64,000 nt of DNA from Mycobacterium sp. (GTDB lineage Bacteria; Actinomycetota; Actinomycetes; Mycobacteriales; Mycobacteriaceae), in contig NZ_PKEK01000034.1 of the NCBI RefSeq assembly GCF_002863225.1, forward strand, positions 1 through 64,000. Direction: 5' to 3'. Position 1 is the stretch's first letter. Each line of letters begins with the position of its first letter. Made by a program: the position numbers and the translations under genes. Under the pieces are notes generated by a model. It had not been told where the DNA came from, made no database searches, and was given only the letters and a program-made list of their open reading frames with translations. This document shows positions 38,645 to 48,763 of the stretch, piece after piece.

Positions 38645-39315
38645 GCGGTGAGAACGGCGTCCAGCGCCGAGTAGAACAAGCCCAGACCGTCGTCGGAGGG
38701 TCCGGTCAACGCCTCGGTGGCATGCTCGGGGTGCGGCATCAACCCGACCACGCGGCCGTCTGCCGAACTGATTCCGGCGATGTCGCGTAGCGAACCGTTG
38801 GCGTTGTCGTGATAGCGGAACACCACGCGCCCTTCGCCTTCCAGTTCGTCGAGCACGGCATCGGAGGCCACGTATCGACCCTCGCCGGACTTCAGCGGAA
38901 TCAACAGGTCTGCGCCGGGCTCGTACCGCGAGGTCCATGCCGTCGACGTGGATTCGACGCGTAGCCAGACGTCGCGGCAGATGAAGTGCAGACCGGCGTT
39001 GCGGGTCAGCGCTCCGGGCAGCAGACCCGCCTCGCAGAGCACCTGAAAACCGTTGCAAATACCCAGAACCGGCAATCCGCGACCGGCGGCGGCGATGACC
39101 TCGCCCATCACCGGGGCGAACTTCGCGATCGCGCCGCAGCGCAGGTAGTCGCCGTAGGAGAAGCCACCGGGCACCACCACCGCGTCGACACCCTTGAGGT
39201 CGGCGTCGGCGTGCCACAGGTTGACCGATTCGGCGCCCACCGCGCGCGCCGCGCGGGCCGCGTCCACGTCGTCGAGCGTCCCGGGGAAGGTGATGACGCC
39301 GACCCGCGGGGTCAC
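38641..39315 (-). CDS. purQ: Phosphoribosylformylglycinamidine synthase subunit PurQ
   Basis: PurQ is the glutaminase subunit of FGAM synthase. The 224-residue class I amidotransferase has the nucleophile elbow [17 protein letters not shown] (Cys near residue 87) and the catalytic His-Glu pair in [12 protein letters not shown] near the C-terminus. It begins [25 protein letters not shown] 39315 overlaps the purS stop as GTGA, so the two are translationally coupled, as in the purSQ pairs of other actinobacteria. It supplies ammonia to PurL, encoded about 10 kb away. Confidence 0.96.
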   Translation of the reverse strand: MTPRVGVITFPGTLDDVDAARAARAVGAESVNLWHADADLKGVDAVVVPGGFSYGDYLRCGAIAKFAPVMGEVIAAAGRGLPVLGICNGFQVLCEAGLLPGALTRNAGLHFICRDVWLRVESTSTAWTSRYEPGADLLIPLKSGEGRYVASDAVLDELEGEGRVVFRYHDNANGSLRDIAGISSADGRVVGLMPHPEHATEALTGPSDDGLGLFYSALDAVLTA

Positions 39316-39551
39316 TGCGGCTCCCGACTGACTGTCCAGTCCTCGATCACGGTGTTGGCCAACAGCGACTCGGCAATCTCGGCCAGCGCGGAGTCGTCGA
39401 CGCTGTCGTCGACCTCGAGCTCGAATCGCTTGCCCTGCCGGACGTTTGAGATACCGCCGTGGCCAAGCCGGCCCAGCGCACCGACGATTGCCTGGCCCTG
39501 CGGGTCGAGAATCTCGCCCTTGGGCATTACGTGCACAACCACCCGGGCCAC
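39312..39551 (-). CDS. purS: Phosphoribosylformylglycinamidine synthase subunit PurS
   Basis: PurS is the small subunit that joins PurL and PurQ and forms the ammonia channel. The 79-residue protein shows the family pattern [40 protein letters not shown] and [17 protein letters not shown] choose GTG 39551, five bases after AGGAG, which gives the N-terminus known from M. tuberculosis; GTG 39557 is two codons upstream and too close to the ribosome site. A -10 box TACAGT (39594-39589) lies about 40 bases upstream, giving a short leadered transcript. Confidence 0.95.
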   Translation of the reverse strand: MARVVVHVMPKGEILDPQGQAIVGALGRLGHGGISNVRQGKRFELEVDDSVDDSALAEIAESLLANTVIEDWTVSREPQ

Positions 39552-39618
39552 CGGCACTCCTCACTACTGTCTTGGCTGCTCGGCGCCAACTGTACCGGTC
39601 GGGACCGCGACCGTCGTG

Positions 39619-40305
39619 CTAGCACGAGCCGATATATGCCGCGCACACCGGCGACGTCATGGCGTCCAGCACCTGGGCGTCGGAGATGATCGGCCAGGGC
39701 GGCTGGACAGGATCAGCCCCCCACAGCGTCAGCTCGCTGATCGTGCTGCTTTCCGGGTGGGCCACGAAGTAGGTGTGCGCGATCACCGGACCGCTGATCA
39801 CCGCTGCCAGCCGGGTCGGCTCGTCGACGGTCAACGACGGCGACTCGGTGGCCGCGCCTAACTGGCAGGCCCGTAATGCCGGCGCGACGAGACCGAACAC
39901 CGACATCGCCACCGGACCGCCGCGGGCGGTGTCCCCGCGCCAGTGCAGAATTTCGGCTCGTAATTGCCATTGACCTGCTGGTTTCTCGACTACCACCCGG
40001 CTGGCGACCGCGGAGTTGCGGGTGTCTTGCGGGAAGGGCGGCGTCGCGCACACCTCCTCGAACCGGAACCGGGGCGTCGCCGCGCCCGTCAGGACGGTCG
40101 CGGCCGCGCCCGGCCCGCCCGGCGTCGGCCAGTGGTAGGTCGAGTACAGCGGTATCGCCTCCCGCGAGATCCACGCGGTGGCGGGAATCTGGTCGCAGGT
40201 CGGTGGGCAGGTCTCCGGGTCCGCCCGCGCCGGGGCCCACGTGACCAGCAGGCTGCCTGCGATCAGCGCCGCCGCGAAGACTAGGCGCAGGCTCGTGCAC
40301 CCCAT
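39619..40305 (-). CDS. Secreted hypothetical protein
   Basis: I recognise no family for this 228-residue protein. It has a signal peptide (LRLVFAAALIAGSLLVTWAPARA, cleavage after ARA) and four to six Cys in the mature part, including CPPTCDQ at the mature N-terminus and CAAYIGSC at the end, which suggests disulfide bonds outside the cell. Middle segments such as AWISREAIPLYSTYHWP and SRVVVEKPAGQWQLRAEILHW look like beta strands. ATG 40305 is preceded by TACGAT nine bases upstream, so the leader is very short. It is divergent from the metallo-hydrolase and lies just upstream of purS. Confidence 0.8.
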   Translation of the reverse strand: MGCTSLRLVFAAALIAGSLLVTWAPARADPETCPPTCDQIPATAWISREAIPLYSTYHWPTPGGPGAAATVLTGAATPRFRFEEVCATPPFPQDTRNSAVASRVVVEKPAGQWQLRAEILHWRGDTARGGPVAMSVFGLVAPALRACQLGAATESPSLTVDEPTRLAAVISGPVIAHTYFVAHPESSTISELTLWGADPVQPPWPIISDAQVLDAMTSPVCAAYIGSC

Positions 40306-40323
40306 GAGCGCACAATCGTAGAC

Positions 40324-40962
40324 ATGCAACTCACGCATTTCGGTCATTCCTGCGTTCTTGCCGACTTCGGTCACACGACGGTGCTGTTCGACCCGGGAAG
40401 CTTCTCGCACGGCTTCGAGGGCATCACCGGGCTGTCCGCGATCGTGATCACCCATCAGCACCCCGATCACGTCGACGAGCAGCGGCTGCCTGCTCTGCTC
40501 GAGGCCAATCCAGGTGTCGCGCTGTACGCCGACCCACAGACCACTGCGCAGTTGTCCGTCCCGTGCCAGGCCGTGCACGTCGGCGACGAGCTGTCGGTCG
40601 GTCAGCTGACCATCCGCGCGCTGGGCGGCAAGCATGCCGTCATCCACCCGGAAATCCCTGTGATCGACAATATTTCGTACGTCATCGACGACGGCGGGCA
40701 GCCGGGACGCTTCATGCACCCGGGTGATGCGCTGTTCGTCCCGGACGAACCCATCGACGTGCTGGCGACCCCGGCCGCGGCGCCCTGGATGAAGATCTCC
40801 GAAGCCGTCGATTATCTGCGGGCGGTCGCGCCGGCCCGCGCGATACCCATCCACCAGGCCGTCGTCGCGCCCGAGGCACGCGGTATCTACTACGGCCGGC
40901 TCAGCGAGATGACCGACACCGACTTCCAGGTGTTGCCGGAAGAAACCGGCGTCGTTTTCTAG
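40324..40962 (+). CDS. MBL-fold metallo-hydrolase (Rv0786c-like)
   Basis: This 212-residue metallo-beta-lactamase fold enzyme is of the UlaG-like type. Metal ligands are in THQHPDHVDEQ near residue 43, FMHPGDALF (His and Asp) near residue 135, and PIHQAVVAPEARG near residue 180. UlaG-like enzymes hydrolyse lactones or phosphodiesters; the substrate here is unknown. The N-terminus MQLTHFGHSCVLAD is the usual start for the family. It has no secretion signal. It converges on the FAD-dependent dehydrogenase and is divergent from the secreted hypothetical. Confidence 0.88.
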   Translation: MQLTHFGHSCVLADFGHTTVLFDPGSFSHGFEGITGLSAIVITHQHPDHVDEQRLPALLEANPGVALYADPQTTAQLSVPCQAVHVGDELSVGQLTIRALGGKHAVIHPEIPVIDNISYVIDDGGQPGRFMHPGDALFVPDEPIDVLATPAAAPWMKISEAVDYLRAVAPARAIPIHQAVVAPEARGIYYGRLSEMTDTDFQVLPEETGVVF

Positions 40963-41038
40963 CCCGCCCGCATGCCGAGCGCCCCGCCAGACGAGCGCTC
41001 GAACCCGAGTGTGCGGCTAGCCGGGCGCTCGAGGCAGA

Positions 41039-42691
41039 TTAGGCGATGTCGCCGACGGCCCCGCGGCCGGCCGCGCGCCCGGAGAAGATGCAGCCGCCCA
41101 GGAACGTGCCCTCCAGCGCGCGATAGCCGTGCACCCCGCCGCCGCCGAAGCCGGCCACCTCGCCCGCCGCGTACAACCCGTTCAACGGGGTGCCGTCGGC
41201 GCCGAGCACGCGCGAATCCAGGTCAGTCTCCAGCCCGCCCAATGTCTTTCGCGTCAGGATGTGCAGCTTCACCGCGATCAGCGGGCCGGCCTTGGGATCC
41301 AGCAGCGGGTGCGGCGCGACCACCCGACCCAGCTTGTCGCCGAGGAATTCGCGGGCCCCGCGGATCGCCGTGATCTGGCCGTCCTTGGTGAACTTGTTCA
41401 CCACCTCGCGATCGCGGGCGGTGACCTCGTCGGCGACCGTCGCGTACTCCAGCGGCGCCACATCGGGCAGCGCGTTCATCGCTGAGACCAACTCGCGCAA
41501 CGAATTTCCAGTCACGAAGTCGACACCGCGATCCATGAACGCCTGCACCGGCCCCGGCGCACCCGACCCGGCCCGCGATTTCACCAGTTGACGCACGCTG
41601 CGGCTGGTCAGGTCGGGATTCTGTTCCTGGCCGGACAGACCGAACTCCTTGCCGATGATCTTGGCGTTCAACACAAACCAGGTGTAGTCATGCCCGGACT
41701 TCGCGATGTACTCCAGCGTTCCGAGGGTGTCGAAACCGGGATAGAGCGGAACCGGTAACCGCTTGCCGGTGGCATCCAGCCACAGCGACGACGGGCCCGG
41801 GATGATCCGGATGCCGTGCATCGGCCAGATCGGGTCGTAGTTGGTGATGCCCTCGGTGTAGTGCCACATCCGGTCCGGGTTGATCGCCCGGGCGCCGGCC
41901 TTCTCGGTGATCGCGATCATCCGGCCGTCGACGTGGGCGGGTACTCCGGCCAGCATCCGCTCGGGAACCCGACCCATCCGGGTGGGCCAGTTGGCCCGCA
42001 CCATGTCGTGGTTACCGCCGATGCCGCCGCTGGTCACGATCACCGCTTGCGCGCTGAACTCGAAGTCCGCGATCACTTTTCGCGACGAGGTGACACCGCG
42101 TGGCTCCGACGACGGCTCGAGCACGCTGCCGCGCACACCGGTGACGCCGGCAGTGTCGACGATCAGCTCGTCGACCTGATGCCGGTAGGCGAATCTCACG
42201 TTCGGGTGGTCGACCAGTCGGCGCGCGAAGATGTCGACGATCGCCGGCCCGGTTCCCCAGGTGATGTGGAAGCGCGGCACCGAATTGCCATGTCCCTGAG
42301 CGCCGTAACCCCCGCGCTCCGCCCAGCCCACCAACGGGAAGATCTTCAGGCCGCGGTCGCGCAACCAGCTCCGTTTCTCGCCGGCCGCGAAATCGACGTA
42401 GGCATGCGCCCATTGCCTGGGCCAGTAGTCCTCTTGCCGATCGAACGCTGCCGTGCCGAGCCAGTCCTGCAGCGCGAGCTCATGGCTGTCGCGGACACCG
42501 AGCCGACGCTGTTCGGGACTGTCGACGAAGAACAGCCCGCCGAACGACCAGAATGCCTGACCGCCGAGGTTGGCGCGGTTTTCCTGGTCGACGATCAATA
42601 CCCGCTTGCCGCGCTCGGCCACCTCGCACGCCGCCACCAGGCCGGCCAGGCCCGCCCCGACGATGATGACATCAGCTTGGGTATCGCTCAT
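41039..42691 (-). CDS. FAD-binding dehydrogenase, 3-ketosteroid dehydrogenase/fumarate reductase-like (Rv0785-like)
   Basis: This 550-residue flavoprotein has an N-terminal dinucleotide-binding motif VGAGLAGLVAACEVAERGKRV and a C-terminal FAD segment NGLYAAGEVAGFGGGGVHGYRALEG. The layout is that of succinate dehydrogenase/fumarate reductase flavoproteins and 3-ketosteroid-delta-1-dehydrogenases, but the family member is not one of the defined steroid enzymes and the substrate is unknown. TACTGT eight bases upstream of the ATG suggests a leaderless transcript. It is followed on the same strand by no close gene, and DUF2334 lies upstream 27 bases away. Confidence 0.88.
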   Translation of the reverse strand: MSDTQADVIIVGAGLAGLVAACEVAERGKRVLIVDQENRANLGGQAFWSFGGLFFVDSPEQRRLGVRDSHELALQDWLGTAAFDRQEDYWPRQWAHAYVDFAAGEKRSWLRDRGLKIFPLVGWAERGGYGAQGHGNSVPRFHITWGTGPAIVDIFARRLVDHPNVRFAYRHQVDELIVDTAGVTGVRGSVLEPSSEPRGVTSSRKVIADFEFSAQAVIVTSGGIGGNHDMVRANWPTRMGRVPERMLAGVPAHVDGRMIAITEKAGARAINPDRMWHYTEGITNYDPIWPMHGIRIIPGPSSLWLDATGKRLPVPLYPGFDTLGTLEYIAKSGHDYTWFVLNAKIIGKEFGLSGQEQNPDLTSRSVRQLVKSRAGSGAPGPVQAFMDRGVDFVTGNSLRELVSAMNALPDVAPLEYATVADEVTARDREVVNKFTKDGQITAIRGAREFLGDKLGRVVAPHPLLDPKAGPLIAVKLHILTRKTLGGLETDLDSRVLGADGTPLNGLYAAGEVAGFGGGGVHGYRALEGTFLGGCIFSGRAAGRGAVGDIA

Positions 42692-42718
42692 GGCGCTACA
42701 CAGTAGCGACCGCGACGG

Positions 42719-43423
42719 TCAGGCGGCGTCGAGAATCGCCTGATCGGGCAGCCAACGGTAGACAGCGGGTTCGCAGCCCTGCAGCCGCGCGATGTCGACC
42801 GCGTCCAGCATCGCCTGCAGCGGACCCGGTTTGCGGAGATGACCGGCACCCACCGCGACCCGGACGACGCCGTCGCGGCGCGCCACCCGCTCGGCGGACA
42901 ACACCAACATCCGGCACCACCACGGCTCGGACAAGAAGCCTTCGCCGATGCCCAGCACCCGTGCCCGCACAGACGTCTGTCGAACCAGGTCGGTGATCTC
43001 ATGCAGGTCGGCCAGTAGTCGGAATCCGTTGCGCGGCAATGCGGTAACCGTTCCAGGCGAAGCGATCCACCGTGGTGCGGCGAACAGCCGGGTTCGCAGT
43101 CCGAGGTGTTCGAGCACCCGGTCGGCGGCCATCAGTCGCAGATTGGCCTCGTGCGCAGGCAGCGTTGCGAATTCACCGCGGCGCTTCTTGGTGGCGGCGT
43201 CGTCGTAGCCGTTCAGCAGAATGGCATCACCGGCGGCTCGTCGGGCGGAGAGCCACTCGACTGTCACCGGGTCCTGATCGAGCCGGTAGCCGCCCTTCAG
43301 GCGCGGCGCGACGAGCAGCGACACCGGCACCCCGCGCGCATCCATCTTGTCGCAGAACTCGGCGACGTCGTCCAAAGTGCGATCGCGGATCCCGGAAACC
43401 GAGACGATCAACTTCCCAGACAC
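42719..43423 (-). CDS. DUF2334 protein, polysaccharide deacetylase-like (Rv0784-like)
   Basis: DUF2334 proteins have the NodB/polysaccharide deacetylase barrel. This 234-residue protein starts MSGKLIVSVSGIRDRTLDDVAEFCD and contains VPVSLLVAPRLKGGY and ILLNGYDDAATKK, but the usual metal-binding Asp/His motif is not clearly conserved. RTRLFAAPRWIASPGTVTAL corresponds to a later conserved barrel strand. Enzymatic activity is uncertain. The downstream FAD dehydrogenase starts 27 bases after its end, so the two are probably an operon. Confidence 0.75.
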   Translation of the reverse strand: MSGKLIVSVSGIRDRTLDDVAEFCDKMDARGVPVSLLVAPRLKGGYRLDQDPVTVEWLSARRAAGDAILLNGYDDAATKKRRGEFATLPAHEANLRLMAADRVLEHLGLRTRLFAAPRWIASPGTVTALPRNGFRLLADLHEITDLVRQTSVRARVLGIGEGFLSEPWWCRMLVLSAERVARRDGVVRVAVGAGHLRKPGPLQAMLDAVDIARLQGCEPAVYRWLPDQAILDAA

Positions 43424-43502
43424 ACCTCGAGTTTGACGATCTCAGGTGTCCAAACAGTGACGTACACGCGGACAGCAAGCGTCAGTTCGACGCCGCCACC
43501 AG

Positions 43503-43991
43503 CTAGTTCGGCAGGACCGCCTCGACGGCCGCGATCACCTCGGGCGCGTCGGGAACGGTCTGCGGACGAAACCGGTTGACCACCGCTCCGCCGGGAGCGA
43601 TGAGGAATTTCTCGAAATTCCACTGCACGTCACCGGCTTGACCGGCAGCGTCGGGCGTCTTGGTCAGTTCGGCGTAGAGCGGATGCCGGCCCGGCCCGTT
43701 GACCTCGGATTTCTCCAGCAGCGGGAACGTCACGCCGTAAGTGGTGGAGCAGAAGGTCTGGATCTCCTCGGCGGTGCCCGGCTCCTGGCCCATGAACTGG
43801 TTGCAGGGAACGCCGAGAACGGTGAGCCCGCGCTCGGCATAGTCGCGGGCCAGTTGCTCCAGCGCGGCGTACTGCGGCGTCAGGCCACATTTCGACGCCA
43901 CGTTGACGACCAACACAGCACGGTCGCGGTAGTCGGCCAACGACAGGGTTTCGCCGTCGAGCCCGGTCAGGGCGATCTCGGTCACAGTCAT
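43503..43991 (-). CDS. Glutathione peroxidase-family thiol peroxidase
   Basis: This 162-residue protein is a Cys-type GPx homologue. The catalytic triad is visible: NVASKCGLTP with Cys35, the Gln in GVPCNQFMGQEPG, and Trp in VQWNFEKFL. The second Cys of that middle segment could act as the resolving residue. Mycobacteria use mycothiol rather than glutathione, so thioredoxin or mycoredoxin is the likely reductant. GGTTATGACTG-type context gives a weak ribosome site. The gene is divergent from the MFS pump. Confidence 0.9.
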   Translation of the reverse strand: MTVTEIALTGLDGETLSLADYRDRAVLVVNVASKCGLTPQYAALEQLARDYAERGLTVLGVPCNQFMGQEPGTAEEIQTFCSTTYGVTFPLLEKSEVNGPGRHPLYAELTKTPDAAGQAGDVQWNFEKFLIAPGGAVVNRFRPQTVPDAPEVIAAVEAVLPN

Positions 43992-44066
43992 AACCGGAGG
44001 CTACCTGCATCGCACCGGCCACAGTTTATTTGATCAGCTAGCTATTTCGTGGCTACGCTGGCGGCC

Positions 44067-45641
44067 ATGGTTTCAAGCGCGGCACCGCCGACGGACCCCG
44101 CAGCCGACGTCGACTACCCCAACGCCCTCGACGCGAGACTGTTGCGGATAGCCGGGGTCTGCATTCTCGCCTCGGTGATGGCGATCTTGGACGGAACCGT
44201 CGTCAGCGTCGCCCAGCGGACCCTCATCGCGGAGTTCGGATCCACCCAGGCCGTCGTCGCATGGACGATCACCGGCTACACGCTCGGACAGGCCACTGTG
44301 ATCCCGTTGGCCGGCTGGGCGGCCGACCGGTTCGGCACCAAGCGGCTGTTCATGGGTGCGGCGCTGTGGTTCACCCTGGCATCGCTGCTGTGCTCGATGG
44401 CATCGAATGTCAGTCAACTCATCGCATTTCGTGTCATCCAAGGATTCGGCGGCGGGATGCTGGTGCCGTTGACATTGATCATCCTGACTCGCGAAGCCGG
44501 CCCGAGGCGCCTCGGCAGACTGATGGCCGTGCTGGGGATTCCGATGCTGCTGGCTCCGATGGGTGGGCCGGTGCTGGGCGGTTGGTTGATCAGCGCCTAC
44601 GGCTGGGAGTGGATCTTCCGGATCAATGTGCCGGTCGGCGCCCTGCTGCTGGCGCTGGCGGCATCGATATTCCCCAAGGACCGGCCGCAGCCGTCCGAGG
44701 CATTCGACTTCGTCGGAATACTGTTGCTGTCACCGGGATTAGCGGCCCTGTTGTTCGGGATCTCGTCGGTGCCGCGCCACGACAGCTTCACCGAAAACCG
44801 GGTCTGGATACCGGGATTGATCGGCATCGTCTTGATCGCCGCGTTCGTGCTGCACGCGCTGCGCCGCACCGACCATCCGCTGATCGACCTGGCGCTGTTC
44901 AAGAATCGCGCGGTGACGTTGTCCAATGCCGCGATGATGGCGTTCTCGGTCGGATTCTTCGGAGCCTTCCTGGTCATTCCCAGTTATCTTCAACAACTGT
45001 TGCATGAGACCCCGCTGCAGTCCGGCTTGCAACTGATACCGCAAGGACTCGGTGCGATGCTGACCATGCCGCTGGCCGGCACCTTGATGGACAAACGCGG
45101 ACCCCGCAATGTGCTGCTGGTCGGGATCGCGGCGATCACGCTCGGATTGAGCGTATTCACTTATGGCGCATGGCAACAAGCCGACTATCTGCCGATTCTG
45201 ATGGTGGGCCTGGTGACAACCGGCATCGGGCTCGGCTGCACGTTGACGCCGCTGTCCGGCGCGGCGGTGCAGACGCTGGCACCCAACGAGGTGGCGCGCG
45301 GCTCGACGCTGCTCAGCGTCAACCAGCATGTCGCGGTGGCGATGGGTACCGCGCTGATCTCGGTGATCTTGACGAGCCAGTTCAACCGCAGCGAAACGAT
45401 CGGCGCCGCAGAAAAACTCGGCATCTTGCGGGGCAAGTTCACCAAGCACGGCGCCCCGGTTCCGTCACACCATGAGGTCTCCGCCGAGTTCACCGCCCGG
45501 CTGATGCACGACCTGACCCATTCCTACACCCTCGTGCTGCTGGTCTCGATCGTGATCGTCGCGCTGACGCTGGTGCCGGTGGCCTTTCTGCCGAACAAAC
45601 CGCCACCGGCCGGCCGCGCCCAAGCGGGCGTGCCGGTGTAA
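44067..45641 (+). CDS. emrB: DHA2 family MFS drug efflux transporter (EmrB-like, Rv0783c-like)
   Basis: This 524-residue membrane protein has 14 predicted helices and belongs to the DHA2/EmrB-QacA group of proton-linked multidrug exporters. Motif A is seen in GWAADRFGTKRLFMG near the loop after helix 2, and motif C-like PMLLAPMGGPVLGGWLIS occurs in helix 5. ATG 44067 is preceded by TACGCT at exactly seven bases, so I prefer it to GTG 44049; the message appears leaderless. The AGCTAGCT palindrome just upstream (44037-44044) could be an operator. No regulator adjoins it. Confidence 0.92.
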   Translation: MVSSAAPPTDPAADVDYPNALDARLLRIAGVCILASVMAILDGTVVSVAQRTLIAEFGSTQAVVAWTITGYTLGQATVIPLAGWAADRFGTKRLFMGAALWFTLASLLCSMASNVSQLIAFRVIQGFGGGMLVPLTLIILTREAGPRRLGRLMAVLGIPMLLAPMGGPVLGGWLISAYGWEWIFRINVPVGALLLALAASIFPKDRPQPSEAFDFVGILLLSPGLAALLFGISSVPRHDSFTENRVWIPGLIGIVLIAAFVLHALRRTDHPLIDLALFKNRAVTLSNAAMMAFSVGFFGAFLVIPSYLQQLLHETPLQSGLQLIPQGLGAMLTMPLAGTLMDKRGPRNVLLVGIAAITLGLSVFTYGAWQQADYLPILMVGLVTTGIGLGCTLTPLSGAAVQTLAPNEVARGSTLLSVNQHVAVAMGTALISVILTSQFNRSETIGAAEKLGILRGKFTKHGAPVPSHHEVSAEFTARLMHDLTHSYTLVLLVSIVIVALTLVPVAFLPNKPPPAGRAQAGVPV

Positions 45642-45664
45642 TCAGCCGCCCGGTAGCTACACCC

Positions 45665-47806
45665 CTAGGCACCGCTGAGGAGATCGTCGACCTCGCCGCG
45701 GCCGTAATGGTCGCGATCGGCGGCGGCCAGCAGCCAGGCGTATTGGTAGGCGGTCTCTTTCCAGCGCTCGTAGCGTCCGCTGATACCACCGTGGCCCGCA
45801 GTCATCTGCGTCTTCAGCAACACCGGATTACCATTGGTGTTCGCATGCCGCAGTGCGGCAACCCATTTGGCGGGCTCGACGTAGTAGACCCTGGTGTCGT
45901 GCAATGACGTCATCGCCAGAATTGCCGGATAATTCTGTTCGGCGACGTTCTCATACGGTGAGTACGACTTCATGTACTGGTAGACATCCCGGTCGCTCAG
46001 CGGGTTTCCCCACTCGTCCCACTCGGTGACGGTCAGTGGCAGCGACGGGTCGAGGATCGTCGTCAGCGGATCGACGAACGGCACCTGTGCGAGGATGCCG
46101 GCGAACAGGTCGGGCGCCATGTTGGCTACCGCACCCATCAGCAAGCCGCCGGCACTTCCGCCCAACGCCACCAGTTGTTCTGGTCGAGTCTGTCCGGTGT
46201 CGACGAGATGCTGACCGACGGCGATGAAGTCGGTGAAGGTGTTGATCTTCTCGAAGAGCTTGCCGTGCTCGTACCAGAGTCGGCCCATCTCGCCACCGCC
46301 GCGCACGTGCGCGACGGCGAACACCATGCCGCGGTCCAGTAATGACAGCCGCGCAATGGAGAAGCGGGGGTCCTCGCAGATCTCGTAAGCCCCATACCCG
46401 TATACCAATGCCGGAGCCGGGAATTCGATGCCGGCGCGGTGCACCACCGAGATCGGGATCTTGGTTCCGTCGGCGGCGTGCGCCCACTCGCGGCGCTCGA
46501 CGTAATCCTCGGGGCGGTAATCACCCAGCACCGGCTGCTCACGCAGCAGAGTGCGCTCTCCGGTACCGAGGTCGAGGTCGTAGATCCGAACCGGGATGAC
46601 GAACGACCCGGCACCTATTCGCAGCTTGGGTGAGTCCCAGTTGGGGTTGGCCCCCAACCCGGCCGACATCAGTTCGGAGTCGAACGCGATCTCGACGGGT
46701 TGGCCGTAATCACCATCACCGATGGGCCACAACTGGATTCGCGGCAGTGCCTCACCCCGGTAGCTGACCACCAGGTGACCGGCGAACGCGTCGACGCCAT
46801 CCAGCCGGACATCGTCACGATGTTCGATCAGGGTGCGCTGGTCGGTCGGGTCGTCGACCGGGGCGTCGACCAGCGTGAAGTTCACCGCGTTGTCGTTGTG
46901 CAGGATGAGGAATCGGTCCTGCCCACCGACGACCGCATGCTCCACCGAATACTCGATGCCTTCGCGTCGGGGCAACACGCTGACGAACTCGGCGCTCGGG
47001 TCGGCGGCGTCGCCGTAGCGGACCTCCGAGGTGATCGCCGATCCCGATGCGATCAGGACGTACTTGTCGCTGCGGGTCCGCCCCACACCGAGCCAGTATT
47101 TCTCGTCGGCTTCGTGGTAGACCTTTTCGGCCGGAAGTCCCGACGCGAGCCGGTGGCGCCACACGGTGTCCGGGCGCCACGCTTCGTCGACAGTGGTGTA
47201 GTAGACGGTCCTGTTGTCGGTGCCCCAGGTGGCTCCCGCACTGATGCCGACGATCTCATCGGGATACTGCTCACCGGTGCGAAGGTCCCTGAACCGCAAC
47301 GTGTATCGCTCGTCACCGACCACGTCGACCGAGTAGGCCAGCACGTTTCCGTCAGGACTGATGCTGGCCGCGCCGAGCGAGAAGAAGTCGTGCCCTTCGG
47401 ACTCGACGTTCTCGTCCAGCAGGATCTGCTCACCGGGAATCTCGGTGTGCTCGTCGAGCACCGGAGGGTTCCAGTCGGTTGGATCTGCTACCGCACAACG
47501 GCATTGGACACCGTATTGTTTGCCTTCGAAGCTGCGGGCGTAATACCACCAACTGCCGCGCCGGACCGGCACGGACAAGTCGGTTTCTTTGGTGCGGGCT
47601 TTGATCTCGTCGAAGATCTTCTGCCGCAACGGCTCGAGTGCAGCGGTCGACTGTTCGGCGTACTCGTTCTCGGCCTCCAAGTATCCGAGGACTTCGGGGC
47701 TGGACTTGTCCCGCAACCACTCGTAGGGATCGATGAACACGTCACCGTGGAATTCCCGTCGCGAGTCGACTCGTTTGGCGACCGGCGGCTCGTTGCGAGA
47801 GCTCAT
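45665..47806 (-). CDS. ptrB: Oligopeptidase B, S9A serine peptidase (PtrB)
   Basis: This cytoplasmic serine peptidase cleaves short peptides after basic residues. The 713-residue protein has the seven-bladed propeller domain (about residues 75-400) and the catalytic alpha/beta hydrolase domain with the nucleophile in [12 protein letters not shown], Asp in [11 protein letters not shown] and His in [11 protein letters not shown]. In M. tuberculosis the gene is split into ptrBa and ptrBb; here it is intact. The ATG overlaps the purC stop as ATGA, so it is expressed from the purC message. The in-frame extension upstream of 47806 lies inside purC and is not used. Confidence 0.95.
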   Translation of the reverse strand: MSSRNEPPVAKRVDSRREFHGDVFIDPYEWLRDKSSPEVLGYLEAENEYAEQSTAALEPLRQKIFDEIKARTKETDLSVPVRRGSWWYYARSFEGKQYGVQCRCAVADPTDWNPPVLDEHTEIPGEQILLDENVESEGHDFFSLGAASISPDGNVLAYSVDVVGDERYTLRFRDLRTGEQYPDEIVGISAGATWGTDNRTVYYTTVDEAWRPDTVWRHRLASGLPAEKVYHEADEKYWLGVGRTRSDKYVLIASGSAITSEVRYGDAADPSAEFVSVLPRREGIEYSVEHAVVGGQDRFLILHNDNAVNFTLVDAPVDDPTDQRTLIEHRDDVRLDGVDAFAGHLVVSYRGEALPRIQLWPIGDGDYGQPVEIAFDSELMSAGLGANPNWDSPKLRIGAGSFVIPVRIYDLDLGTGERTLLREQPVLGDYRPEDYVERREWAHAADGTKIPISVVHRAGIEFPAPALVYGYGAYEICEDPRFSIARLSLLDRGMVFAVAHVRGGGEMGRLWYEHGKLFEKINTFTDFIAVGQHLVDTGQTRPEQLVALGGSAGGLLMGAVANMAPDLFAGILAQVPFVDPLTTILDPSLPLTVTEWDEWGNPLSDRDVYQYMKSYSPYENVAEQNYPAILAMTSLHDTRVYYVEPAKWVAALRHANTNGNPVLLKTQMTAGHGGISGRYERWKETAYQYAWLLAAADRDHYGRGEVDDLLSGA

Positions 47807-48699
47807 GCGGCCGGACCGATCCAGTCGTCGAAGCTCAGACCGGAAATGCGTTCGTACGCCTCGACGTAACGGGCGCGGGTGGCCTCGATGATGTCGTCCG
47901 GCAGCGGTGGCGGCGGTTTGGATCCGTGGCGATCCCAACCCGATTCGGGGCCGATCAGCCAGTTACGGACGAACTGCTTGTCGAAGCTGTTCTGCACTTC
48001 GCCGACTCGGTATTCGGCAGCGGGCCAATACCGCGACGAGTCCGGGGTGAAGACTTCGTCGGCCAGCACGAGATTGCCGTTCGCGTCGGCGCCGAACTCG
48101 AATTTGGTGTCGGCGATGATGATTCCCTTGGTCAGCGCGTGATCGGCAGCCTGTACGTAGGTCTGCAACGTCCGATCGCGTAGTTGATTGGCACGGACTC
48201 CGCCGACCAGCTCGATCACCTGCGGAAACGCGATGTTCTCATCGTGTTCTCCCAGTTCGGCTTTGGTCGCCGGAGTGAACAACGGTGTGGCGAACCTGCT
48301 GGCCTCGACGAGACCTGGCGGCAGCGTGATGCCGCATACTTTGCCGCTCGCCTGGTAGTCGAGCAGTCCCGAGCCGGTCAGGTATCCCCGGGCCACACAT
48401 TCGACCGGAACCATCTCGAGCTGTTGGACCACCAGCGCCCGGCCCAGCACGTCGTCGGGGATGCGCGGGTCGTCGGGTGGACCGGCCAGGTGGTTGGGTG
48501 CATCGACGAGCCCGAAGAAGAAGACGCTCATCGCGGTGAGGATGCGGCCCTTGTCGGGGATCAGGCTGTCGAGCACGTAGTCGAATGCCGAAATTCGATC
48601 GGTCGCGACGAACAACAGATGGTCGTCGTCGATGCGGTAGAGCTCGCGGACTTTGCCACTGGCCAGGTGTTGGTAGTCGGACAGCGCGGGACGACCCAT
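47803..48699 (-). CDS. purC: Phosphoribosylaminoimidazole-succinocarboxamide synthase PurC
   Basis: PurC (SAICAR synthetase) couples CAIR with aspartate in step eight of purine synthesis. The 298-residue protein shows [26 protein letters not shown] for ATP and substrate binding, [13 protein letters not shown], and [11 protein letters not shown] with [13 protein letters not shown] in the C-terminal half. TAGGCT (48711-48706) ends six bases before the ATG, marking a leaderless promoter. It heads a two-gene unit with ptrB, overlapping by ATGA. Confidence 0.96.
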   Translation of the reverse strand: MGRPALSDYQHLASGKVRELYRIDDDHLLFVATDRISAFDYVLDSLIPDKGRILTAMSVFFFGLVDAPNHLAGPPDDPRIPDDVLGRALVVQQLEMVPVECVARGYLTGSGLLDYQASGKVCGITLPPGLVEASRFATPLFTPATKAELGEHDENIAFPQVIELVGGVRANQLRDRTLQTYVQAADHALTKGIIIADTKFEFGADANGNLVLADEVFTPDSSRYWPAAEYRVGEVQNSFDKQFVRNWLIGPESGWDRHGSKPPPPLPDDIIEATRARYVEAYERISGLSFDDWIGPAA

Positions 48700-48763
48700 C
48701 GGGACAGCCTAACTGTCGGTTGAAAGGCGACCTGCAGACCGACCCTGTGCTGGGATCGGGACT

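Noticed and set aside
44037-44044. AGCTAGCT palindrome upstream of emrB as a confident operator
   Set aside because: Eight-base palindromes are expected by chance and no regulator gene adjoins it. It is mentioned only in the emrB entry.
47807-47938. N-terminal extension of oligopeptidase B
   Set aside because: The extension lies inside purC and has no ribosome site. The ATGA overlap at 47803-47806 is the natural start.
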